From: an uncultured Eubacteriales bacterium
Lineage (GTDB): Bacteria > Bacillota > Clostridia > Oscillospirales > CAG-272
DNA length: 64,000 bases
Assembly: GCA_900542425.1 (NCBI GenBank)
Contig: UQNQ01000006.1
Location: 1 to 64,000, forward strand
Reading direction: 5' to 3'
Positions 35,025 through 41,843 of the stretch are shown one piece after another. Under the pieces are notes generated by a model that had not been told where the DNA came from, did no database searches, and saw only the letters and a program-made list of their open reading frames with translations. Both the position numbers and the translations under genes were made by a program. Numbering within the stretch: the stretch's first letter is position 1; each line of letters starts with the position of its first letter.

Positions 35025-35755
35025 ATTATCGCAAATTTCGTTTTTCCAAGCTGAAAACGCCGGAGTTTTCACATTTATGGCTTTTGCTTTTTTGGCCAAT
35101 CTATTTTGTCATATTTACGTTTTTGGAAAGAGGGCTTCCGTGGGTTGCCGGACTTTTGGGACATGAAATTACTTATTATCCGATTTGGTGTCCCTTGGAT
35201 GAATGGATCCCATTTTGTGAATGGTTTATCATTCCGTATTATATATGGTTTGCATTTCTTGCCGGCATGCTTCTTTATTCCTTGCTGTTTGAAGTCCCTC
35301 TGTTCAAAAAATATATGTGGTTCATTATCATTACATATAGCATTACGTGTCTTGTATATATGGTTTTTCCGAATATGCAGGAGCTTCGTCCCACCGCGTC
35401 TGATATAGGGCGGGATAATATTCTTGTGGACATTGCTTTTCTCCTATATGATTTTGATACGAATACCAATGTCTGTCCGTCACTGCATGTAATCGGTTCT
35501 TTTGCTGTATTTTTTGCTTCCTGTCACAGTACACGGTTTGGTAAATGGTATTGGCTGATTCCGATTGGTATTTTAACGGTCTTGATCAGTCTTTCAACCG
35601 TATTTCTAAAGCAGCACTCTATCATCGATGTTTTGGCAGGCATTGTAGTTTGTGCTGTGGTTTATCCGCTGGTGTATTTTTGGAAACCGCGAAAAAAGAA
35701 ATCGGATTGCCAAAAGGAATCCGCAGAAAGGGAAACGGAAAAGGTTGAAATCTGA
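35018..35755 (+). CDS. PAP2-type phosphatase / transferase, integral membrane
   Basis: This 245-residue protein has about six membrane segments, with the PAP2 motifs CPSLHVIGSF (about 154-163) and KQHSIIDVLAGI (about 196-207) holding the catalytic histidines. The first motif (Lys/Arg...Arg-Pro) is probably in LRPTASDIGR. It could dephosphorylate phosphatidic acid to diacylglycerol, the acceptor for the upstream glycosyltransferase, or act as a phospholipid-type transferase. The C-terminal tail is charged. Confidence 0.85.
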   Translation: MVDYRKFRFSKLKTPEFSHLWLLLFWPIYFVIFTFLERGLPWVAGLLGHEITYYPIWCPLDEWIPFCEWFIIPYYIWFAFLAGMLLYSLLFEVPLFKKYMWFIIITYSITCLVYMVFPNMQELRPTASDIGRDNILVDIAFLLYDFDTNTNVCPSLHVIGSFAVFFASCHSTRFGKWYWLIPIGILTVLISLSTVFLKQHSIIDVLAGIVVCAVVYPLVYFWKPRKKKSDCQKESAERETEKVEI

Positions 35756-35801
35756 AAGAGTTACTGTCGCCAAATCGTTAACTTGCGCACTTTTAAAATA
35801 G

Positions 35802-35842
35802 AAAAAATTCCATGCGGATTTTCTCCGCATGGAATTTTTTTG
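35802..35842. terminator. Bidirectional terminator
   Basis: A 17-bp near-perfect stem (35802-35818 with 35824-35840) flanked by A-run and T-run; it serves the PAP2 operon and the converging hsp20 gene. Confidence 0.9.
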
Positions 35843-35845
35843 ATG

Positions 35846-36301
35846 TTATTCAATTTCTACCCGCTTCGGTGAGGACGAAACCTCCGATTTCTTTGGCAGT
35901 GTCAGTTTCAGGACGCCGTTTTCATATTTTGCCTTGATGTTCTCTGTATCAATTTCCGATACGTCGAACTGTCTTGAATAAAGTCCATAGGAGCGTTCAC
36001 AGCGAACATATTTGTTTTTCTTATCTTTGTCTTCATGCTCGGAATGACGTTCTGCCTGTACCGTGAGGACATCACCGTTGATATCCAGTTTGATATCCTC
36101 TTTTTTAAATCCCGGCAGATCGGCTTCCAACAGATACTCATTACCGTTATCGGTAATATCGGTTTTAAATTCGGCAAGCATGTTGGAACCGAAGAATCCA
36201 AACGGATTGGAAAAGAAATTCCGTTCAAAAGCATCTATATCACGGAAAGGGTTATAAGAAGAAACTTGATTTTTGTGTTCATAAGGTTTCAAATCAAACA
36301 T
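35846..36301 (-). CDS. Small heat shock protein Hsp20
   Basis: This 151-residue alpha-crystallin-type chaperone has the core domain at about 40-140 (EADLPGFKKEDIKLDINGDV, quoted to 20 residues; then YGLYSRQFDVSE and YENGVLKLTLPK) and a C-terminal VEI tail of the I-x-I type. It holds unfolding proteins in oligomers. The ATG at 36301 is eight bases after GGAGG; the ATG at 36307 is only two bases from it. A perfect CIRCE operator lies upstream, so HrcA control is expected. Confidence 0.92.
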   Translation of the reverse strand: MFDLKPYEHKNQVSSYNPFRDIDAFERNFFSNPFGFFGSNMLAEFKTDITDNGNEYLLEADLPGFKKEDIKLDINGDVLTVQAERHSEHEDKDKKNKYVRCERSYGLYSRQFDVSEIDTENIKAKYENGVLKLTLPKKSEVSSSPKRVEIE

Positions 36302-36380
36302 ATTCATTACCTCCGATTTTCAGTTTTGTTTATCACAATTCTATCTTAATCCGATTGTTATGATACGCGTTCGGTTGGGA

Positions 36381-36413
36381 TTAAGCTACACCCGGACGGT
36401 TAGAATGAAACAT
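36381..36413 (-). CDS. Possible 10-residue leader peptide in the hsp20 leader
   Basis: The minus-strand frame ATG...TAA encodes MFHSNRPGVA and is preceded by AAAAGGAGATGG at ideal spacing. It is inside the ~160-nt hsp20 leader. It may be translated and affect mRNA folding or stability; no homologue is known to me. Confidence 0.35.
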   Translation of the reverse strand: MFHSNRPGVA

Positions 36414-36463
36414 TGCAACCATCTCCTTTTCAGGAAAATCTCTTGATTTCCTTTACACTCTTT

Positions 36464-36493
36464 ATTATAGCCGGGATTATGAAATTGCAACAA
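36464..36493 (-). promoter_or_regulatory. Promoter candidate for hsp20
   Basis: Minus strand: TATAAT (36464-36469) with TTGTTG (36488-36493) at 18 bp. Confidence 0.55.
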
Positions 36494-36514
36494 TTTTTTT
36501 ATGAACATTTCGTT

Positions 36515-36549
36515 AATTTTAGCACTCTAGATATGAGAGTGCTAAAATT
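36515..36549. promoter_or_regulatory. CIRCE operator (HrcA binding site)
   Basis: TTAGCACTC (36519-36527), nine bases, GAGTGCTAA (36537-36545) is a perfect CIRCE. The dyad extends to 13-bp arms (36515-36549). HrcA binds it and represses class I heat shock genes. It lies between hsp20 (minus) and ilvE (plus), just upstream of the predicted hsp20 promoter. Confidence 0.93.
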
Positions 36550-36658
36550 GACTGTTCTTTTGACAATATTGTGAGGTAGCGGCATATCATGATTTCAAAA
36601 GACTTGTTTATATCCGGAAAGACAAAAAGATAGGAATGATTGGATTTTGGGGTTTCTC

Positions 36659-36687
36659 TTGACAAATAACGCAGGGACGTCTATAAT
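36659..36687 (+). promoter_or_regulatory. Promoter for ilvE
   Basis: TTGACA (36659-36664), 17 bp, TATAAT (36682-36687). Confidence 0.88.
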
Positions 36688-36762
36688 AAATAAATATATT
36701 ATAATTCCTATTTAGGAAATTGCCGCATTGAGATACCGGAAAGACGGCAGAGGGAGGATTAT

Positions 36763-37827
36763 ATGCAGTCTATCAGAATCGAAAAAAATATGGAGCCGAA
36801 AAAGAAACCGGATCCCGCGATGCTTGGATTCGGAAAGTATTTTACGGATCATATGTTTATCATGGATTATACGCCGGAAAAAGGGTGGCATGACGCAAGG
36901 ATTGTGCCGTTTGCCAATCTTTCATTAAGTCCGGCTTCAACGGTATTCCACTATGGGGCGGAAATCTTTGAGGGACTGAAAGCGTATAAAACGCCAAGCG
37001 GGGAGGTCCAGTTGTTCCGTCCGGCTGAAAATTTCAAGAGAATGAACAATTCTGCGGAAAGAATCCGTCTGCCTCAGTTGGATGAGGATTTTGCTCTGTC
37101 GGCACTATTGAAATTTGTGGATTTAGAGCGCGATTGGGTGCCGGATACGGAGGGAACTTCGCTTTATCTTCGTCCGTTCTTATTTGGCAATGACGAGACA
37201 CTGGGTGTTCATTCGATTCGTAATGCCATGTATGTTGTTATTGCTTCTCCTGTCGGAAGCTATTATCCCGAGGGAATCAATCCCGTTAAAATCATGATTG
37301 AAACGGAAGATGTGCGTGCGGTGCGCGGCGGTACCGGTTATGCCAAATGCGGAGGCAATTATGCAGCAAGCAACCGTGCCGGGGAAATTGCAGAGAAAAA
37401 AGGATTTTCTCAGGTACTTTGGCTTGACGGCGTAGAACGGAAATATGTCGAGGAAGTCGGCGCGATGAACGTGATGTTTAAAATTGATGGAGTAGTTGTG
37501 ACGCCTGCCTTGACAGGGTCTATTCTGCCGGGTGTGACGCGCAAATCCTGCATTCAGCTTCTGCGGGATATGAATATTCCGGTTGAGGAACGTCTGCTTT
37601 CTGTCGATGAGCTGATCGGTGCGGCAGAATCCGGCCGACTTGAGGAAGCATGGGGCTGCGGAACAGCGGCTGTGGTTTCTCCGATCGGACAGCTTTCTTT
37701 TGCAGGCGTGGATCATATTGTAAACGGCGGAAAAATCGGAGAGGTAACGCAAAAGCTCTATGATACACTGACCGGCATTCAATGGGGAAAGCTTCCGGAT
37801 CCTTATGGCTGGACAATAAAAGTTTGA
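36763..37827 (+). CDS. ilvE: Branched-chain amino acid aminotransferase
   Basis: This 354-residue fold-type IV PLP enzyme catalyses the last step of valine, leucine and isoleucine synthesis or the first step of their breakdown. HYGAEIFEGLKAY (about 65-77) and GGNYAASNRAGEIAEKKG are diagnostic of the longer BCAT form; the PLP lysine and Glu lie in the latter and in KYVEEVGAMNVMF. GGGAGG precedes the ATG. A single-gene unit; no ilv or leu genes adjoin. Confidence 0.93.
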   Translation: MQSIRIEKNMEPKKKPDPAMLGFGKYFTDHMFIMDYTPEKGWHDARIVPFANLSLSPASTVFHYGAEIFEGLKAYKTPSGEVQLFRPAENFKRMNNSAERIRLPQLDEDFALSALLKFVDLERDWVPDTEGTSLYLRPFLFGNDETLGVHSIRNAMYVVIASPVGSYYPEGINPVKIMIETEDVRAVRGGTGYAKCGGNYAASNRAGEIAEKKGFSQVLWLDGVERKYVEEVGAMNVMFKIDGVVVTPALTGSILPGVTRKSCIQLLRDMNIPVEERLLSVDELIGAAESGRLEEAWGCGTAAVVSPIGQLSFAGVDHIVNGGKIGEVTQKLYDTLTGIQWGKLPDPYGWTIKV

Positions 37828-37857
37828 AAAAAATTTGAATTATTTGTGAAAAAACCG

Positions 37858-37886
37858 TTGCAAAATATCGATTTTTGTGGTATCCT
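37858..37886 (+). promoter_or_regulatory. Promoter for pyrR-uraA
   Basis: TTGCAA (37858-37863), 17 bp, TATCCT (37881-37886). Confidence 0.65.
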
Positions 37887-37946
37887 TTTTTCTGAGGAAA
37901 AAATAGATAGTTGAAGAACATATTTTACGGATAGAATAAAATTTTT

Positions 37947-38013
37947 AAGTCGGTACAGAGATGCCGTCAAGATTTTGATTCCGGTATGCGGCGGGTTCAT
38001 TGCGGTCAAAATC
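37947..38013 (+). promoter_or_regulatory. Candidate PyrR-binding attenuation leader
   Basis: A small stem CGGTA/TGCCG (37951-37966) presents the hexaloop CAGAGA, as in PyrR anti-antiterminator hairpins. GATTTTGA (37971-37978) can pair with TCAAAATC (38006-38013) just ahead of the terminator, an arrangement expected of an antiterminator. Exact base pairing was not computed. Confidence 0.55.
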
Positions 38014-38046
38014 AAAGGCTTTCTGTCTTGACAGAAAGCCTTTTTT
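38014..38046 (+). terminator. Attenuator upstream of pyrR
   Basis: AGGCTTTCTGTC and its complement with a CTTG loop, then TTTTTT. It sits 39 bp before the pyrR start. Confidence 0.85.
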
Positions 38047-38084
38047 GCGCTATGCAGATGTATTTGGCGGAGGAAACGGTCGAT

Positions 38085-38645
38085 ATGAAACGAAAAACAA
38101 GACTGATGAACGGTGATGATGTGGAACGCGCTTTAATGCGTATTTCTCATCAAATTATAGAAAAAAATCATGGTACAGAAGGCATTTGTCTGATCGGGAT
38201 CAAAACACGCGGGGTGCCGCTTGCTTACAGGCTTCAGGAGAATATCCGGAAAATTGAGAATGATGCACCGCCTGTCGGAACACTGGATATCACGTTATAC
38301 CGGGATGATTTGACGGATATTGCAAGGGAGCCGCAGATCAGCGGCACGGACGTTCCGTTTCCTGTGACCGATAAAGTTGTGGTTTTGGTGGATGATGTGA
38401 TCTATACAGCCCGGACTGCACGGTGTGCATTGGATGCCGTTATGAAACTTGGACGTCCGTCGAGGGTTTATCTTGCGGTTTTAATTGACCGAGGACACAG
38501 AGAACTGCCTATTCGTGCGGACTTTGTGGGTAAAAATATTCCAACTTCGAAAAATGAGATGGTAGGAGTCTTGATTCCACCGTGCGACGAAGAGCTTGCC
38601 GTCGATCTTTATGAAATCGGAAATATTGGATGCGAATGCATTTGA
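38085..38645 (+). CDS. pyrR: PyrR, pyrimidine attenuator protein / uracil phosphoribosyltransferase
   Basis: This 186-residue bifunctional protein senses UMP/PRPP and binds pyr leader RNA. The PRPP motif VVLVDDVIYTARTARCALDA (quoted to 20; about 105-124) and the GIKTRGVPLA loop are diagnostic. The ATG at 38085 follows GGAGG; longer upstream frames run back into the attenuator and are rejected. The last residues CECI differ from Bacillus PyrR but length is normal. It precedes uraA by 29 bp, so autoregulation would also set uracil uptake. Confidence 0.93.
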   Translation: MKRKTRLMNGDDVERALMRISHQIIEKNHGTEGICLIGIKTRGVPLAYRLQENIRKIENDAPPVGTLDITLYRDDLTDIAREPQISGTDVPFPVTDKVVVLVDDVIYTARTARCALDAVMKLGRPSRVYLAVLIDRGHRELPIRADFVGKNIPTSKNEMVGVLIPPCDEELAVDLYEIGNIGCECI

Positions 38646-38674
38646 TATAAAAAATTCTGGAGGAAAAAATCACT

Positions 38675-40090
38675 ATGAAACTTGTCTATGATGTAAAGGA
38701 CAAGCCAAAATTCGGACAGCTTATCGTTTTTGCGATACAGCAGCTGCTCGCAATTATGGCTGCAACCCTTGTCGTTCCGGTAATCACAAACAATACAACC
38801 GGAAGCAACATGAGTCCTGCCGCGGCACTGTTCGGTGCCGGCGTCGGAACGCTTGTGTACATTTTGTTTACAAAAGCCAAAAGTCCGGTATTTCTCGGCT
38901 CTTCTTTTGCTTTTCTAGGATCGATGGCAGCAGCGTTTGCCGGTGGAGTCTCTATGTCCCTCGGATATCTTGGCTTGATTCTCGGTGCTGTATTCGCAGG
39001 ACTTGTCTATGTCGTAATTGCGATTATTGTCAAAATTGTCGGCGTAAAATGGATCAATCGTCTGATGCCGGCAGTGGTAATCGGTCCGACGGTGTCTATT
39101 ATCGGACTTTCTCTTGCCAAAAACGCGGTAGGCGATCTTCAGACGGCCAATGCCGGCGGAAATCAGTATATTGCGCTCGTGTGCGGTCTTGTCACCTTGG
39201 CAGTTACCATTCTTTGTTCCGTATACGGAAAAAAGATGATGAAGCTCATTCCGTTCATCATGGGGATTCTTGCGGGCTATGCCGTCAGCGCGATTTTTAC
39301 GGTAATCGGCAATGTAACAGACAATGAGGCGCTGAAAGTCATCAATTTCAGTGTATTTGAAAGTCTTTTGAAGGACGGTAAGGTTGCACTGTCTACGTTC
39401 TTTGCGGTGCCGGATTTTACTTTTTTGTCGGCGTTTGGCGCTTTTGAAGAGCTTTCCGGTAGCTATATCGCTTCCATCGCCGTTGCTTATGTTCCGGTTG
39501 CTTTTGTTGTATTTGCAGAACATATTGCGGATCATAAAAATATTTCCTCCATTATCGAAAAGGATCTGCTGGAAGATCCCGGCCTTTCCCGCACGCTGCT
39601 TGGCGATGGTGTCGGCTCTATGGTAGGAGGCTTTTTCGGAGGTTGCCCCAATACAACATATGGAGAGTCAGTCGGTTGTGTTGCCATTACCGGAAACGCA
39701 TCGGTTATGACGATTATCACGGCAGCATTCGGAGCGATTATTATTGCGTTCTTGTCTCCTTTTGTGGCATTTGTTAATTCTATTCCATCCTGTGTAATGG
39801 GCGGCGTTTGTGTTGCGCTTTACGGGTTTATCGCGGTGTCCGGACTGAAAATGATTCAAAAAGTCGATCTTGGGGATAACCGCAATCTGTTTGTAGTCTC
39901 AACGATTTTTATCATCGGTATCGGACAGCTTACGCTGACATTTGGGAAAATTACCATTACCAGCATTGCTATTGCTTTGATTCTCGGTATTCTTGTCAAC
40001 CTTATGTGTTCAGGTAAGAAGAACGCGCAGGAAGCGGCAGAAACGGAAACCAAGAGCGCAGAAGATTCTGAGCCTGCTGCTAAGCCTTAA
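38675..40090 (+). CDS. uraA: Uracil permease (NCS2 family)
   Basis: This 471-residue membrane protein has about 12-14 segments and the NCS2 motifs FAEHIADHKNISSI (about 288-301) and GGCPNTTYGESVG (about 328-340), which form the substrate and proton site. It imports uracil by proton symport. The C-terminal tail is Glu/Ala-rich and cytoplasmic. GGAGG precedes the ATG. The pyrR-uraA pair is the usual pyrimidine salvage unit. Confidence 0.93.
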   Translation: MKLVYDVKDKPKFGQLIVFAIQQLLAIMAATLVVPVITNNTTGSNMSPAAALFGAGVGTLVYILFTKAKSPVFLGSSFAFLGSMAAAFAGGVSMSLGYLGLILGAVFAGLVYVVIAIIVKIVGVKWINRLMPAVVIGPTVSIIGLSLAKNAVGDLQTANAGGNQYIALVCGLVTLAVTILCSVYGKKMMKLIPFIMGILAGYAVSAIFTVIGNVTDNEALKVINFSVFESLLKDGKVALSTFFAVPDFTFLSAFGAFEELSGSYIASIAVAYVPVAFVVFAEHIADHKNISSIIEKDLLEDPGLSRTLLGDGVGSMVGGFFGGCPNTTYGESVGCVAITGNASVMTIITAAFGAIIIAFLSPFVAFVNSIPSCVMGGVCVALYGFIAVSGLKMIQKVDLGDNRNLFVVSTIFIIGIGQLTLTFGKITITSIAIALILGILVNLMCSGKKNAQEAAETETKSAEDSEPAAKP

Positions 40091-40138
40091 ACAAAGATTC
40101 ATTCAAAGCGGATTTCTCCTGTCAAACCGAAATCAAAA

Positions 40139-40183
40139 AACGGTACTGTATCTTTCATAAGATACAGTACCGTTTCCTTTTTT
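40139..40183. terminator. Terminator after uraA
   Basis: A 16-bp perfect stem (40139-40154 with 40159-40174), TCAT loop, T-rich 3' end. It also faces the converging DUF11 gene. Confidence 0.88.
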
Positions 40184-40218
40184 CTGATGTTTTTTCAGTG
40201 TTGTTTCGGATTGCCGAT

Positions 40219-41082
40219 TCAAATGGTTCCGCTTACCGTAATGACAAGCGTGCCAGGGGAAACGGTGACAACGCCTGTGGTAGGATTTTGTGAAATGGTT
40301 GCGGAAGGCACCGTGAGAGAATAACCCGAACCACTGGGAAGTGTCAGAAGTCCGTCTGTATACATGTAGTTGGAGGACGGAACGACCTGTCCGCCGACCA
40401 TGACGGTGATAGAACCCGGCTCCGGATTGAATTGGTCGGTCAAAACGACATCTGTTGCCGGTGTGTTGCCATAGTTATTGATGGTGAAGGTATAGGTGAT
40501 GGTATCGCCGTCGGAAATCGGATTGGGACTCATCTCCTTCAAAATGGAGAGGTTCGCGTAATTTTCTACCATAATGGTGCTGTATGCCATAACCGGCGAG
40601 GAAATGCCGGTGCCGGAAAACATGACCGTATTGACAATGGTCGATCCTGCGGAAAGCGGTGCAAAGTTGTTGACTTTCGCGTTGAAGATAATCAGCGCAT
40701 TGGAGCCTGCCGCAAGTGACGGAATGGTGAATGCCACACTGTTTGTGTCCGGGACTCCCGCGATAGGTCCTGTATAGGTGCCATTGATATAAAGGCTGGC
40801 ATTGTTTACATAGGTTAAAGGAGTAACCATTGTGCAGCCTCCTACGGAGTAGGAACCGAGATTATCCGTTACGGTAATGCCTGTCAAAGGAACGTTTCCG
40901 TTGTTTTGAACAGAAATTACATAGGTAACGGTCTCCCCCAAGCGGTATGTGCTGCCAACCGATTTTTTATCAACGGATATCGGATCGACAAGTGTTGTCG
41001 TCGCGATATTAGAAACCGCGACTCCGGATGCATTTCCGTAATTATAGGCAATGTTTGCTTGATTTGTGATTTGAGTTGCCAT
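40219..41082 (-). CDS. DUF11-repeat protein without signal peptide
   Basis: This 287-residue protein has two DUF11-type beta-sandwich repeats, near 35-110 (YRLGETVTYVISVQNNGNVP) and 185-255 (ISDGDTITYTFTINNYGNTP), with an intervening beta-rich stretch. DUF11 repeats are usual in surface adhesins, yet no signal peptide, membrane segment, LPXTG or S-layer domain is present; it begins MATQITNQANIAY. It is poor in Cys and Lys and rich in Thr/Asn/Val. A spore-coat or cell-released structural role is possible. ATG at 41082 chosen for spacing from AAAGGAAG; TTG at 41091 is possible. Confidence 0.7.
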   Translation of the reverse strand: MATQITNQANIAYNYGNASGVAVSNIATTTLVDPISVDKKSVGSTYRLGETVTYVISVQNNGNVPLTGITVTDNLGSYSVGGCTMVTPLTYVNNASLYINGTYTGPIAGVPDTNSVAFTIPSLAAGSNALIIFNAKVNNFAPLSAGSTIVNTVMFSGTGISSPVMAYSTIMVENYANLSILKEMSPNPISDGDTITYTFTINNYGNTPATDVVLTDQFNPEPGSITVMVGGQVVPSSNYMYTDGLLTLPSGSGYSLTVPSATISQNPTTGVVTVSPGTLVITVSGTI

Positions 41083-41207
41083 ATATTTCAATTGCTTCCT
41101 TTCGTGCTGTCATTCGGATGCTATACATCCTACCCTATCATATGCGGAGAGGGATATTTTGGACACGGAAGAAACAAAAAGATTGAAATCGCATACTTGG
41201 GGGCATA

Positions 41208-41233
41208 AAAAAAAGCGGCACTGCCGCTTTTTT
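41208..41233. terminator. Bidirectional terminator
   Basis: AAAAAAAGCGGC and its complement around a three-base loop. It ends the minus-strand HD/CsaB unit at 41256. Confidence 0.8.
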
Positions 41234-41255
41234 TATGCTCATTGCCTTTTGAATT

Positions 41256-41843
41256 TCAGCCCGCGGTGATATCAAGATCGTCTAATGTCAGCATGTATAC
41301 GGGGATAATTTTTTCCATAAAAAAGCGTACTTCTTCCATATCGCAGGAAAAAAGCTCTTCTTTTTTTCCTTCCATTGCACGGCGAAATTCCGAATTCCCG
41401 CTTTTGGTTTCCTCCAGACATTTCAGATAGGCGCTGATTTTATCTGCCGCTTTGACAATTTTATATTCGCAAGAGTCCGTATCCGGATCCACAAAATCGG
41501 AATAGCTTTTTTTCATCTCTTGAGGCAGTGTGGCGAGCAGCCTCTGTTTTGCTTTTTTTTCAAATCCGCCATAGAGATTCCGCATTTCCGGGTTGAAATG
41601 CTTGACCGGCGTCGGCATATCTCCTGTGATGGTTTCCGAAAGGTCATGATATAACGCAATTTCCAGCACACGTCCGACATCGGCATGACCGCCAAAGTAT
41701 TCGTTTCGGATCACGGCCAGTGCATGTGCCACATAGGCTGTCTGAAAGGAATGTTCCATATCGTTTTCTTCACGCAGGGAACGCATCAATGCCCAGCGCT
41801 TGATGTATTTCATCCTTTCCACATAGGCAAATATTTCAAACAT
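41256..41843 (-). CDS. HD-domain 5'-nucleotidase, YfbR-like
   Basis: This 195-residue protein has metal-binding residues His31, His66-Asp67 and Glu70 (MEHSF, LYHDLSETITGD) and a later ADKISAYLK Asp. The opening RMKYIKRWALMR matches YfbR, which dephosphorylates deoxynucleoside monophosphates. The ATG at 41843 overlaps the end of the glycosyltransferase-CsaB gene by eight bases. An upstream in-frame start would lie deep within that gene. Confidence 0.83.
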   Translation of the reverse strand: MFEIFAYVERMKYIKRWALMRSLREENDMEHSFQTAYVAHALAVIRNEYFGGHADVGRVLEIALYHDLSETITGDMPTPVKHFNPEMRNLYGGFEKKAKQRLLATLPQEMKKSYSDFVDPDTDSCEYKIVKAADKISAYLKCLEETKSGNSEFRRAMEGKKEELFSCDMEEVRFFMEKIIPVYMLTLDDLDITAG

